Part shown: piece after piece, positions 35,208-45,099 of the stretch | Layout of the letters: every line of letters begins with the position of its first letter | How positions within the stretch are numbered: the stretch's first letter is position 1 | Source: JAWXBT01 sp964523015 | GTDB taxonomy: Bacteria > Bdellovibrionota_C > UBA2361 > J135 | Assembly (NCBI GenBank): GCA_964523015.1 | Contig: CAZFXN010000001.1 | Coordinates: forward strand, 1-64,000 | Length of the DNA: 64,000 bases | Reading direction: 5' to 3' | Translations under genes and position numbers: made by a program | The notes under the pieces: model-generated | Database searches by the model: none | What the model was told of the DNA's origin: nothing | What the model saw: only the letters and a program-made list of their open reading frames with translations

Positions 35208-36425
35208 TTAAACTAGAAATTCGCTAATAGGTTGGCTAAAGAATTCTTCGAGTGGAACCCCACCTGAACCAATAATGTATACAGAAGATTTTGGATACAA
35301 TGACTTAAAGACGGAGAGCCCTTTCGGTGTCTTAGGTAACCCGCTCTTAACCTCTAAAGCAAAAATTTGATCTCGCTGACTAATTACGAAGTCCACCTCA
35401 TTTTGACTATCTTGCCAGTACGAAAGGTGCCAACTTTTATCTGGAATTGTATTTAAAATATGAGCACCGACAGCGTTTTCAACAAGACGACCCCATAAGG
35501 TTGTATTTTTCCTTGCAGACTCAAAATCATATGTAAGCGAGGAGCTAACAAGCGCATTGTTCCAAGCTATAAGCTTAGGACTACTGGCTCTTTTTCTTCT
35601 CTGTCCTTTAGCAAATTTTTGAATACCTGCAACAAGATATCCACCATTTAAGAGATCAAGATAGTGGGCAAGTGTTGTAGTATTTCCGGAATCTTGAAGC
35701 TGTCCGAGCATCTTATTGTATGACACCACCTGAGCTGGATAAGTACAAACTATTCCAAAAAGCGCACGCAATAAGGCTGGTTTATGAACCACCGCCCGTT
35801 GAAGTACATCGCGAGATATTGCAGGATCAACAAGCGAATCGGATATATATCTCTTCCAAATAGCTTCCTCCGACCTAAATACTGCAGCACCTGGATATCC
35901 ACCAAAGTAGATCCACTCATCAAGGGACCAATCAAACGCCTTTTGACACTCTGTAAAACTCCAGTGCGGGAAATAATGTAACAAAAATCTCCCAGCTAGG
36001 CTTTCGGTTAATCCCTGTTCAAGTAACAATGCCGACGATCCTAAAATTAGAGGCTTAACTATCTCCTTTCTTTTTTTCTGCCCACTTTTTTTTTGTCCAT
36101 CCCATAAGCTTTTAATCACCTCACTCCAGCCATGGATTTTTTGTGCTTCATCTAATATGAGGAGGCACTGTCCGCTCTTCCTTGCGATAAGATTTGCGGT
36201 ATTCCATTGAGCTTCTATCCACTCTGGAGTGAGAGGTCGTGGTGAATCTGCACTGGAATAGTGAAAAGGCCAATTTAAAGTTTGTGCAATCTGTTCTGCT
36301 GCAGTTGATTTGCCTACTTGCCTTGGGCCAATGATCGCATGAATGATAGGTGGCGATACCTGCAAAAGTTTAATAATCTTTTTTGTTTCTTCCCTGATAA
36401 TCACTTTATTCAAATCGATCTTCAT
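35208..36425 (-). CDS. AAA ATPase with DUF4143 (first copy)
   Basis: The 405-residue protein has an N-terminal AAA domain with Walker A GPRQVGKST (about 33-41) and a Walker B-like LLILDEAQ (about 88-95). The C-terminal DUF4143 domain carries a restriction-endonuclease-like NEVDFVI...ALEVKSG motif (about 345-378). Such proteins are common, often horizontally acquired, and of unknown cellular role. A second member lies at 55948-57117 but is not closely similar. Inverted repeats upstream suggest autoregulation. Confidence 0.85.
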   Translation of the reverse strand: MKIDLNKVIIREETKKIIKLLQVSPPIIHAIIGPRQVGKSTAAEQIAQTLNWPFHYSSADSPRPLTPEWIEAQWNTANLIARKSGQCLLILDEAQKIHGWSEVIKSLWDGQKKSGQKKRKEIVKPLILGSSALLLEQGLTESLAGRFLLHYFPHWSFTECQKAFDWSLDEWIYFGGYPGAAVFRSEEAIWKRYISDSLVDPAISRDVLQRAVVHKPALLRALFGIVCTYPAQVVSYNKMLGQLQDSGNTTTLAHYLDLLNGGYLVAGIQKFAKGQRRKRASSPKLIAWNNALVSSSLTYDFESARKNTTLWGRLVENAVGAHILNTIPDKSWHLSYWQDSQNEVDFVISQRDQIFALEVKSGLPKTPKGLSVFKSLYPKSSVYIIGSGGVPLEEFFSQPISEFLV

Positions 36426-36444
36426 ATAAATTTAATACTAGCTG

Positions 36445-36479
36445 ATTGAGTAAAATTACTCAATGGCTGAGTAATTTTA
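36445..36479. promoter_or_regulatory. Inverted-repeat operator candidate
   Basis: ATTGAGTAA (36445-36453) pairs with TTACTCAAT (36456-36464). A third half-site in the opposite orientation, TGAGTAATTTTA, follows at 36468-36479. The cluster lies 20 bp upstream of the DUF4143 ATPase start, where a repressor would control it, and about 100 bp before the divergent binding-protein gene. Confidence 0.45.
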
Positions 36480-36573
36480 TAACTACTTGATATGACATAT
36501 TATTATCGACAACTAATGTATGAGCTTTACATATTAGGAATACGAAAGCCGTATTATCAACATTTGAGCTCTT

Positions 36574-37557
36574 ATGAAAAATATCAACTATTGTCTGATA
36601 ATCTTATTTTTACTCACATTATACCCATTGAATTTACTCGCCGACACCAAAATTGGTGTTATTTTACCAATGTCAGGTGATTTCGCTCGCTATGGAGACA
36701 AAATACGTCAGGGCTTAGAAAGTGAACAACTGCCTCCTGGAATTCGCCTTGTCTACGAAGATGAAGGATGTCATCCAAAAACGGCCACAACTGCCTACAA
36801 AAAATTAAACGCGGCTGATGGCATTAACATTTTTCTAGGCCCGTGGTGCGGATCCCCTCAAACTGTTGTCGCAAGTTTAATGAAGCGAAATAATGCTATC
36901 TCCATACTTGGTAGTAGTGCGCCAAGGCGTGTCTTTGAATTATCTGGGGGCAAGATGTTTTCAGTCCAACACTCTATCGAAGAGGAATCAAAATTTAATG
37001 CTGAAAATGCCTATAAAATAGGTGTCCGAAAGGTTGTCATAATATTTCTTGAAAATGATTTTAGTCGTGCCCATGAGGCAGCATTTAGGGAAAATTTTAA
37101 GGGCCAGGGTTTAGAAACTCTAACTTATTCATCACCCGATGCCTCTGCTCTTAAGCCACTGGTGACGAGAATAAAACAATTAGGTCCCGATACTCTCTAT
37201 GTTCCTGATGCATTTCCTTTAATGCATGGATTAATGAAGGAGTTGGCCGCGATCGCTCTTAATAATCTTCGTGTATTTTCAGTCTATTCTGCACAATCCG
37301 ATGATGTTCTTAGTGCAATAGGGCCTGTAGGTGACGGATTAATCTTCTCATATCCTAAGATAGATAGTGAAGCACTTCTTTATTACCCAAAGCTTGCGAT
37401 GCAGGTATTAACTTTTGGGCTAAATGCTTGTCCAACTCGTGATCCTAATTGCATTTCGAATGCCATCAAAGCTCAATATAAATTTGATGAATATGGGGTC
37501 CTGCCCGGCGAGCTAGCCTTAAAAATAGTGAAGGGGGGGGGAATTGTATGGTATTAA
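36574..37557 (+). CDS. Periplasmic binding protein, Leu/Ile/Val (type I) family
   Basis: The protein has a signal peptide (1-23, ending LLA-DTK) and a Peripla_BP_6 domain: TKIGVILPMSGDFARYG, then FLGPWCGSPQTVVA. The family binds amino acids, amides or similar solutes for ABC importers, but no permease or ATPase genes are near. The last codons cross a run of nine G (37533-37541), after which the protein ends GIVWY. Slippage there would only change the terminal residues. Confidence 0.8.
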   Translation: MKNINYCLIILFLLTLYPLNLLADTKIGVILPMSGDFARYGDKIRQGLESEQLPPGIRLVYEDEGCHPKTATTAYKKLNAADGINIFLGPWCGSPQTVVASLMKRNNAISILGSSAPRRVFELSGGKMFSVQHSIEEESKFNAENAYKIGVRKVVIIFLENDFSRAHEAAFRENFKGQGLETLTYSSPDASALKPLVTRIKQLGPDTLYVPDAFPLMHGLMKELAAIALNNLRVFSVYSAQSDDVLSAIGPVGDGLIFSYPKIDSEALLYYPKLAMQVLTFGLNACPTRDPNCISNAIKAQYKFDEYGVLPGELALKIVKGGGIVWY

Positions 37558-37706
37558 GCTCTCCCGATTTATAACAAAACCTGAAGCAAATTAGCTAATT
37601 ACACCGACATGAGTGTGAGCAGGAGTGTTCTCCGATCGATAAGCTAATACTATCAAGTAGTTACACATTCCTCTAAGTCTCAGAGACGTAGAGGTAAGAG
37701 GTTTTA

Positions 37707-40328
37707 ATGAAGCAGCGGCAGCATCTATCACTTGTAAATGAAAAGGGGGGTACTCCCAAAACTGTCGTCCGTGAGGTTGTGGGAGTTGAAAACCTCTCCT
37801 CGATCCAAAACGATTTAGTTAAAAAGTATGTAAGCAAAGTTGGTGTTAAGGGAGTTTTAGTTGGTGCCCTTTTAGGGGAGGAGCCATGGGATCTAAGACC
37901 GATTTTAATTCATGAAAGCAAATTATCAATTCTAAGATTTAGTAACCCAGCTTGGGTAATTGATAGAAATAAACTTAACTCCCTCCGTTCTATTTATGCC
38001 CATACAAAAAATAATTCCGATCTAATTAAGTCAATCATAAGTTATAATGAAATTGATGGACAAATTTGGGTCTTAAGAAGGTTTCATCAAAATACCCTTT
38101 CTAATATTACAAAAGCAGCAATTGGAACTGCCTCTCTGCATCCTGTTCAGCAGGCTCAACAATTAATCTCCACAGTTTATTCTTTACACTCTAGTGGAAT
38201 TATTCACGGCCATATCAATCTTAACAACGTAGGAGCAGATGAAGACTCTCCTACTCTATTAGACTATGGATTCGGCGCCCTTCAAAAGGCAGATGATTGC
38301 GCTCCCGAGATCAAAGCTGGACTTCCTCCATCTTTAGCCAGCGATATATTTGGTCTTGGTCAAACTCTAGCTCAGCTATTAACTAATAATCTTAGCGAAG
38401 CTCACTCTTTATTTTTAAACCGCATGCTTTCACATGAGCCAAGTGAACGCCCATCTATTAATGAAGTTAAGACAACTTTTTTTGTAGAAACAAAGTCAAA
38501 AAATAATATTACTTCATTCCCTTCAGTTTCAGGAAAAGTAATTACATCTGGATCTTTTATTAATGCGCCAGCTATCAGACCTCCTACTAATCCTCCTATA
38601 GAAACAGTTAAACAAAATATCTCTTCAAGCTTTGTCAATGATCTGATCAAAGAAGATCTCCTATCTAGTAAAGCATCCACCAAACCTAAAACTCCTATTC
38701 GAACAGAAAAACTCACCACTTTTATACAACCCAACATTAGTGTACCTGAAGCTGCTTCAAATATTTCAGCAAATACTTCAGCAAATACTTCAGAGCGTCA
38801 TCTTCAAGCGCGGAAACCAACTGTTGCTCTTAGCCAGGTCGAGTCTTTTAAAATTGATATCATCACTCCAAGAGAAAAAGTCAGAAGAGCTGAGCAATCA
38901 AAAAGGGAGCTCACCCTAAAAGCAAATAAGAAAGATGACCTTTCTAGCACTCGCTTTTTTGTAACAATCGCTATGTTTACTGCTCTTATCTCTCTATTAG
39001 TAGGTGTTGGGGTTTTTCAATTCATGAAACCGGCAATGTCACCTAAAGAAGATTCCGACTTTGAAGCATTCTGGGTAAGCGGTCAGCCAACTTTACAAGA
39101 AAAAGTTGTTGAAGCTGCGGTACTAAATAACGATGTAGAAGCACAACAAGTGATCGTCAACTATTCATTAAAAGATAGTAAGATTAAAGGAGTTCGAGAA
39201 GGTCTAGTAAAAATAGCATTTAATAAGGCTTGGATTAATCAATTAACAAGGGCAGATAAAGAGATCATATTTTCACTAGCCCTAGAAAAGCCGAACGGTA
39301 AAGTTTTAAGTACTCTGCCACCAATTGCAAAAGCTTCTCCTGCTGTTATATTTTCAGTGCTCTCTCAACTTGAGGGAGACGAACCTTCTTTAACATCGTT
39401 ACCTTTAAGTACATTCACCAAACTACCTCAACCATATGGAAAGCTTTTTGCTGATTTAGAAAAGTTAGGGATAAAACAGATTGGAGCACCTGAATCTAGA
39501 GGCCTAATACGTCTTATAAATAATGATTTTTCCTCTAATAGTGTTGCTAACTTTTTTGGTTCAAGTGGTAATGGTAAAATTCCTCTATTGTTACCACTCC
39601 TAGAGATCTATGACGGCAAATTCGCATTGTCTCTAGTTTCAACACTACATGACTTACCATCTGGAGTTGTTCCAACCTTTGATTGGTTCTTTGAACCATC
39701 CGAAGTTGATTGGAAAGAGGTTTCAGCAATAGCCCTCTTAGAACTCTCCGCAGGAAAGCCATCATTTGATTCTCTTTCTCTTGAACATGAATTAGATCTC
39801 CTCTCGTTTCCAAAGGCTCCTATAAGACAGGTCGTTAGTGCTAAACTAGAATCTAGATTTGGAGTAGAGATTAAACCGGTACTAAAAGTTATTGAGGAGA
39901 GCAACCAAAAACTTACCCGATCACAGATTGTCACACTAGTGTCAGCATTAGCCTATAAAGGTCAATACTCGCGAAGTTACATATCACTCTGGTTTGCTAG
40001 CAATCCTGACCCTCAAGTAACGCTAGATCTCCTTATGGCTAGAAATAGACTTGATACTAATGATTTCTTTAATTTGGAAGCATCTAGATATTTAGCAGAT
40101 AAAGATTGGGATGCTAGTTTCAATACTCTGAAACAGATGAGCGTTCACCTAGAGCAGGTAGCTCGTGCTTTAGCATACTCAAAAATGGATCCAACAGATA
40201 AAGAGCAACTAAAATTCCTAAGAAAAATGTCAAATATTGAGCCAAGTAATACAGTTAGAAAAGGGATTTTAGAAAAGATTAAACCGTTTGAGCCAAGATC
40301 TACCCTTACCTATCAATCAGTTGAATAG
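37707..40328 (+). CDS. Membrane pseudokinase with large extracytoplasmic domain
   Basis: The first 260 residues have a Ser/Thr-kinase-like fold. The catalytic-loop HRDLKxxN reads HGHINLNN (about 167-174), so both the catalytic Asp and the Lys are gone. DFG reads DYG (about 185-187). A Ser/Thr/Pro-rich linker (about 260-410) leads to one membrane helix (about 417-440) and a helical domain of about 430 residues with no recognised fold. This is the layout of PASTA/PrkC-like kinases with an unknown sensor. The good binding site AAGAGG supports the start. Confidence 0.75.
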   Translation: MKQRQHLSLVNEKGGTPKTVVREVVGVENLSSIQNDLVKKYVSKVGVKGVLVGALLGEEPWDLRPILIHESKLSILRFSNPAWVIDRNKLNSLRSIYAHTKNNSDLIKSIISYNEIDGQIWVLRRFHQNTLSNITKAAIGTASLHPVQQAQQLISTVYSLHSSGIIHGHINLNNVGADEDSPTLLDYGFGALQKADDCAPEIKAGLPPSLASDIFGLGQTLAQLLTNNLSEAHSLFLNRMLSHEPSERPSINEVKTTFFVETKSKNNITSFPSVSGKVITSGSFINAPAIRPPTNPPIETVKQNISSSFVNDLIKEDLLSSKASTKPKTPIRTEKLTTFIQPNISVPEAASNISANTSANTSERHLQARKPTVALSQVESFKIDIITPREKVRRAEQSKRELTLKANKKDDLSSTRFFVTIAMFTALISLLVGVGVFQFMKPAMSPKEDSDFEAFWVSGQPTLQEKVVEAAVLNNDVEAQQVIVNYSLKDSKIKGVREGLVKIAFNKAWINQLTRADKEIIFSLALEKPNGKVLSTLPPIAKASPAVIFSVLSQLEGDEPSLTSLPLSTFTKLPQPYGKLFADLEKLGIKQIGAPESRGLIRLINNDFSSNSVANFFGSSGNGKIPLLLPLLEIYDGKFALSLVSTLHDLPSGVVPTFDWFFEPSEVDWKEVSAIALLELSAGKPSFDSLSLEHELDLLSFPKAPIRQVVSAKLESRFGVEIKPVLKVIEESNQKLTRSQIVTLVSALAYKGQYSRSYISLWFASNPDPQVTLDLLMARNRLDTNDFFNLEASRYLADKDWDASFNTLKQMSVHLEQVARALAYSKMDPTDKEQLKFLRKMSNIEPSNTVRKGILEKIKPFEPRSTLTYQSVE

Positions 40329-40367
40329 GATATTCAGCCATAGCAGGTTTTGCTATACTATCCGTCA

Positions 40368-41132
40368 ATGAATTCACTTTTACTTTTTTCCGATGAAATC
40401 CAAAACTCAATCGCCACTATAACTGGGGAACATTTAGCCTATGTTCAAGAGATGCATGATCTGTCAAATGGTCAAACAATTCCAGTCGTAGTATGGGGGA
40501 AATTTCGCGGCAGGGGAGTAATAACTCAACTTAATAAAGATTCGATCTCTTTAGAAATTGCCCTTGATAGCAGTATCATTGAAAGGGAACCTACAACATT
40601 AATAGTTGCGATTCCTAGGCCACAAACTCAGAAAAAAATAATTCATCTGGCAACTGTATTGGGAGTTAAGGATCTGCATTTTATCAGATCAGAGAACACT
40701 GAGAAAAGCTACCTAGAATCAAAGTCACTAATTCCTCATGCAATTAAGTATGAGATCGTTAAAGGATTAGAGCAGTCATACGATTGTATGCCTCCAACAA
40801 TAACTGTGCATAAACGATTTAGACCTTTTATTGAGGATGTCTTAGTCACTGCTTTAAACAGTACAAAGGAGCCATTAAAAGTCCTATGCGATACGGCTGA
40901 AGATCCTTTGTTATGTATTAATGAAGATGCCCTTCAAAGCAAAGACTCTCATGCATTTATTGCTATCGGTCCCGAAGCTGGATGGAATGATTTTGAAAGA
41001 GAAGCCTTTAAATCACTAGGATTTAAGTCGGTATCGCTTGGCCCCAGAATCCTGCGGTGCGAAACTGCCACCTCCGTGATCCTCGCTCAGGTTGCGTTAA
41101 TTAGAGAACTTTGTAACAAACCCTCGTCTTAA
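40368..41132 (+). CDS. rsmE: 16S rRNA m3U1498 methyltransferase
   Basis: RsmE methylates U1498 of 16S rRNA. The ATG at 40368 gives an N-terminus MNSLLLF typical of one RsmE group; the in-frame TTG at 40350 has no support. The SPOUT knot motif IGPEAGWNDFEREAF (about 201-215) and the terminal SLGPRILRCETA (about 222-233) are intact. The length of 254 residues is normal. Its stop codon overlaps that of a minus-strand superoxide dismutase remnant. Confidence 0.92.
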   Translation: MNSLLLFSDEIQNSIATITGEHLAYVQEMHDLSNGQTIPVVVWGKFRGRGVITQLNKDSISLEIALDSSIIEREPTTLIVAIPRPQTQKKIIHLATVLGVKDLHFIRSENTEKSYLESKSLIPHAIKYEIVKGLEQSYDCMPPTITVHKRFRPFIEDVLVTALNSTKEPLKVLCDTAEDPLLCINEDALQSKDSHAFIAIGPEAGWNDFEREAFKSLGFKSVSLGPRILRCETATSVILAQVALIRELCNKPSS

Positions 41133-41182
41133 CAACTAGTAAACCGATCGGTAACATCTTCCCAGTTGATAACTTTATCAAC
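41129..41182 (-). pseudogene. 3' fragment of a superoxide dismutase gene
   Basis: On the minus strand the last 17 codons plus stop read ...DKVINWEDVTDRFTSC, almost the same as the C-terminus of the intact superoxide dismutase at 44224-44814 (14 of 16 residues; about 78% of the bases). Nothing upstream of it encodes the rest of the enzyme. It is either the remains of a second copy or one end of an insertion into the 3' end of a sod gene. Confidence 0.75.
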
Positions 41183-41185
41183 CCA

Positions 41186-41544
41186 GAACGGGGATCTAGA
41201 CGGATCGTCTTAGCACAAAGCATTAAATTATTCTGGTTTTCGTCCACAATACATACCCTACTCATCCGCCACCTCCTGCTTGTGTTCAAGTCGTGCTCGG
41301 GCGGATTGGATCATGTCGTGGAGTTTCTTTTGTAAAAGATCCATTTGACCTTTATCGGCTGGCTTAAAATTGCGTCTTCAAGATCATTTTCGCTATAGGC
41401 TCCGGCTAAGCCTAAGAAATCTAAAAAATATGGATCGCCGAAGAATAGGTCGGGAGTGAGTGTCCCCTTTTCATGTAAGATATCCAGTTCAGTGGCTATT
41501 AGTGACTCTGGTTTTTTTGAAAGAGCTGTTCGTTCAAAAAGCAT
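41186..41544 (-). pseudogene. Fragment of a YhcG/DUF1016-type nuclease gene plus unrelated tail
   Basis: The minus-strand segment 41544-41360 encodes FERTALSKKPESL followed by LTPDLFFGDPYFLDFLGL and YSENDLEDAIL, a hallmark segment of the PDDEXK-type YhcG family. The N-terminal and the catalytic C-terminal parts are missing. A one-base frame change after residue 61 leads into another open segment (QMDLLQKKLHDMIQ to a stop near 41263). It is a decayed or chimeric remnant. Confidence 0.6.
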
Positions 41545-41815
41545 TCCCTACACAGTGGGTATAGAATCTTCTGATCAGGAAAAAGTTCATCCAAAGAGAT
41601 AGGAAGCTCCTGTTAGCTTTGCCGCTAGATATCAATTGCGACACTTAGATATTGTCGATCATTTGTATTTGCGACAGTTGCGATTTTAATACTCACAGAT
41701 CAGGTTAATTATCTGAATTAACTTGAAAAGAATACCTCTCCTCTATTGTAGCAGTCAAGCATAGCAGTCAAGAAAACAGGGAACTTTCAGCTAAAATTCC
41801 TGAATAATAAATGAG

Positions 41816-42490
41816 ATGAAACGAATATCAGAGATCCCAGAATCAGAACGTCCTCGTGAAAAGTTAGAAGCGCGAGGTGCAATGGTACTTAGCGACATAG
41901 AACTGTTAGCCATCCTGCTTGGATCAGGGAGGAAGGGCAAGAATGTGCTTACTCTTTCAAGCGAGATACTAGGTATTATTGATCAGAAAAACGGTTCACT
42001 TCATGTTAGGGACCTAATAGAAACACATGGAATAGGTCGGGCCAAGGCGTGTTTGATCACAGCCGCAATGGAGTTTGCACGACGACGTATTCAATCACAT
42101 CAAACCAAGATTCGCTCGGCTGAGGATATTATTCCACTACTTCGCCACTTTGCTGAGCGAAAACAGGAACATTTTATTTGTATATCTTTAAATGGCGCCC
42201 ACGAAGTTATCGCCACACGAGTAGTAACAGTTGGTCTAGTAAATAGCACCCAAGTTCATCCTAGAGAGGTTTTTGCTGAACCGATAGTAGATCGGGCCTG
42301 CGCAATTATAGTGGCCCACAATCATCCATCAGGAGACTGCACTCCAAGTCCAGAGGATTTTGAGATTACAAGAATTCTTCGAGAAGCCGGACAATTACTA
42401 GGAATTAAATTACTGGATCACATTATATTTACTCCCTCAGCATCCTATAGCATTCACGAAAGGAAATTAATTTTGCCAGCTAAAAGGTAG
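41816..42490 (+). CDS. radC: RadC-family JAB1/MPN protein
   Basis: The 224-residue protein has the N-terminal helix-hairpin-helix part (SDIELLAILLGSG; HGIGRAKAC) and an intact JAMM metalloprotease-like motif: His-X-His-(X)7-Ser...Asp seen as VAHNHPSGDCTPSPED (about 168-183). RadC proteins are frequent in genomic islands; their role in DNA repair is disputed. This gene is intact while its neighbours are broken. Confidence 0.92.
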   Translation: MKRISEIPESERPREKLEARGAMVLSDIELLAILLGSGRKGKNVLTLSSEILGIIDQKNGSLHVRDLIETHGIGRAKACLITAAMEFARRRIQSHQTKIRSAEDIIPLLRHFAERKQEHFICISLNGAHEVIATRVVTVGLVNSTQVHPREVFAEPIVDRACAIIVAHNHPSGDCTPSPEDFEITRILREAGQLLGIKLLDHIIFTPSASYSIHERKLILPAKR

Positions 42491-42529
42491 TTATTGAATC
42501 CAATTTAACTGTAAGTTAACATACTCCGC

Positions 42530-44155
42530 ATGTCAGAATCAATTAGCAACCTAACCCCTAACAGCTCCTGTCCCTGTGGGAGTATAGCCGTAAGTTTAAA
42601 AAATGTTGTCAGACCACCACCTCTAAAGCTGAGGAGTGCGCTCGTGAGGATATGCTCAGAGCTTTTGTCAGGGAGGCGGAAGCTGATTTAACACAAAAGT
42701 TTATGAGGTTCTTTTTTGAGCGGGTGGGAGATATAGATCTCGCTGAGGATTTAATAATGAGGTATCTTCCCGCAGAATTCGAATTTGGTAGAGAATTTGG
42801 TAGAGAAGGAAAAATTCTAACAAATGATGTTCTCGAGTATGGATTTTTCCCTTGGCTATTTTATACCCGGATATTTTTAGGCCCCGAGTTCAATCAGGTA
42901 GGGCTACCACTTCAACGACCATTTTCAGTGGGTGAATTCTTGATAGAGTTAAGTGGTAAGCAGTTATAACATCGTCAAAAACTATTAATTAAAGCTGCGG
43001 CAGATGCGCGATACCAAATTTATCAAGTAGTAGATGTTGATCCTGGCCGATCAGTTACCTTGCGCGAATTGGAGGGAGATACTACACATCGGCTAATAGA
43101 GTATAGCCTAAGTCAAGAGGTTCCTAAGGGTGTGTTTATCTTAACTAGGTTAGTTAAGATGTGTGGACGATCGTGGATGCTCGGTACTTATCCGATGGTA
43201 ATACCGGCAGGATACCACAACACATTGCTAAATGATCTGACTCAAGAACGCCTCGATGATTTGGCTCAGATCGTAGAAGCAGAATATTCAGAACTGAATC
43301 GTGCAGATTCAAATTATGCAAAATTAGAAACAATTTCTGAGGATACAATAGTTCGTTATAGATTCTTCTCCGCTCTTAACCTCTCATTACAACCTCCTAC
43401 CCTGACAAATACAGATGGTGAACCCATCGGAGTATTTGTAGATGCTTATACCATTGATCTAGCTCCCAATGGTCTTGCAAAAATTTTCAGTAAAGTGACA
43501 CATGGTCTTGATAAACGAAAAACTGGACAAATAATTGAAATAGGCAAAGGTAGAGCTACGAGGAATAAAAACTACCTGGTATAATTGGATTAGTGCTAAA
43601 TCAAAAAAGGCAGTTGTTTTGGGAGATCCGGTACAAGTCGCTGAGATCGCTGTCCAAGGTGATCAGGTCTTTGTAAGAGCTAACTCAGATCGACGCGCTG
43701 GACTATTTTATAAGCGTATCTTTGAGTTAGTAGGTGGCGATAATATTATCGATTACGAATATCTAGTTTCAACTTACGATTTACAAATGGAGATCAGCGA
43801 TAACGGGTTTCCAACTCCTAAGGATTCTGAAGGAAATTCTCTACGTGTCTTTGCCAAAAATGCGCGAGCAGAGACTTCAGACGAGCTCCCAGAAGAGATC
43901 ATGGCAGAGGTACAAAAGCACTTAGAGCGGTATTTACACGAGTGGCTAGACATCGCTATCCCTGCGCTTAGAAACAAGACTCCACGTGAAGCGAGTAAAG
44001 ACAAGGCTTTAAAACCTCTGCTTGAATCCCTACTTATAGACTACGAGTTCCGAGCTAAAAGCATGGTAGCCAATAAAAATAAAGGACATATTGCTATTAC
44101 AAGCAACGACATCGCACGCCTTAGGGCTCAGCGAGGGATGACAACGGGGCAATAA
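42530..44155 (+). pseudogene. Broken SEC-C-motif protein gene
   Basis: Three segments belong to one protein of about 530 residues. The start (42530) encodes a SEC-C motif split by a frameshift: CPCGS in one frame, then YSRKFKKCC in another. The next frame runs from about 42600 and is stopped by an in-frame TAA at 42967-42969, after which the same frame stays open to 43584. A second frameshift near 43585 leads into the last segment (43600-44155). That segment ends with IPALRNKTPREASKDK...LLESLLIDYE, as SEC-C proteins do. At least three lesions make it a pseudogene. Confidence 0.8.
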
Positions 44156-44223
44156 AATTTTCACCCAAAAATTTCACTGCCCCAATTTCACTGCTCCAAT
44201 TTCACTGCCCCCAGGCTTTATCA

Positions 44224-44814
44224 CTAGCAGCTAGTAAATCGATCTGTAACATCATTCCAATTAATAACTTTGGTAAATGCTTCAAGATACTCAGCACGGC
44301 GATTTTGATACTTTAAGTAGTAGGCATGTTCCCAAACATCACATGCCAATAGTGGTACAGTAACCCACTGTCCAAGATCTTGATGCTTTTCAGCTGTGAG
44401 AATCTCTAGGTCCTTAGTCATCAAATTATTGGCTAAGATTACCCAACCTGAGCCTTCAACCTGAGTACCTGCTGCTTTAAATTGAGCCATAAATTTAGCA
44501 AAGCTGCCAAATTTTTTGTTGATGGAGTCCATTAATTTTCCACTCGGCTCACCACCTCCCTTAGGGCTCATGTTCTGCCAAAAGATACAATGCAAGAAAT
44601 GGCCTGCTCCATGAAACGCCAACTCTCGCTCCCAATGTTTTGCCAGAGCAAAGTCTCCTGACTCTCTAGCTGCAGCAAGTTTCTCCTCTGCTGCATTTAA
44701 TCCTTTGACATACCCAAGATGGTGTAGATCATGATGTAACTTCATAGTCTGAGCATCAATATGAGGCTCTAATGCTTCATATTCATACGGTAAAGCTGGT
44801 AATTCATGTGCCAT
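44224..44814 (-). CDS. sodB: Superoxide dismutase (Fe/Mn family)
   Basis: The enzyme dismutates superoxide in the cytoplasm. The 196-residue protein has all four metal ligands: His in KLHHDLHH (about 27), His in HFLHCIFW (about 77), and Asp and His in DVWEHAYY (about 159-163). The C-terminus VINWNDVTDRF is conserved. AAGGAG precedes the ATG. I cannot say whether iron or manganese is used (symbol tentative). Its last 54 bases are repeated in divergent form at 41129-41182. Confidence 0.93.
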   Translation of the reverse strand: MAHELPALPYEYEALEPHIDAQTMKLHHDLHHLGYVKGLNAAEEKLAAARESGDFALAKHWERELAFHGAGHFLHCIFWQNMSPKGGGEPSGKLMDSINKKFGSFAKFMAQFKAAGTQVEGSGWVILANNLMTKDLEILTAEKHQDLGQWVTVPLLACDVWEHAYYLKYQNRRAEYLEAFTKVINWNDVTDRFTSC

Positions 44815-45099
44815 AAAGAACTCCTTTTAAGAATTTCATGATGTTAATTTAATTCTTTACATAATGTAAAAGCCAATCATTAAAATGCTGGCTAATTAAG
44901 TGACATTTGATCATACTAAATTAACTGTTAATTTTCAATTAACTCATTACAATCGCTTATAATAAACGAACATTATTATTAATTCTCCTTTTGCTGTTGT
45001 AGCTAATACAGTAGAGTATGAAACTAATTATAGAGATTCTTATGAATGATTAGAATTAATTGCCGATGAATGCCGATGAACAAAGAGATGAGCAATGAG

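Noticed and set aside
36492..36680. 62-residue ORF upstream of the binding-protein gene
   Set aside because: It overlaps the signal peptide of the real gene in another frame and lacks a binding site.
42530..44155. Genuine stop-codon recoding or programmed frameshifting in the SEC-C gene
   Set aside because: There are three independent lesions of different kinds, no slippery site or structured stimulator, and decayed neighbours. Simple pseudogenisation is more likely.
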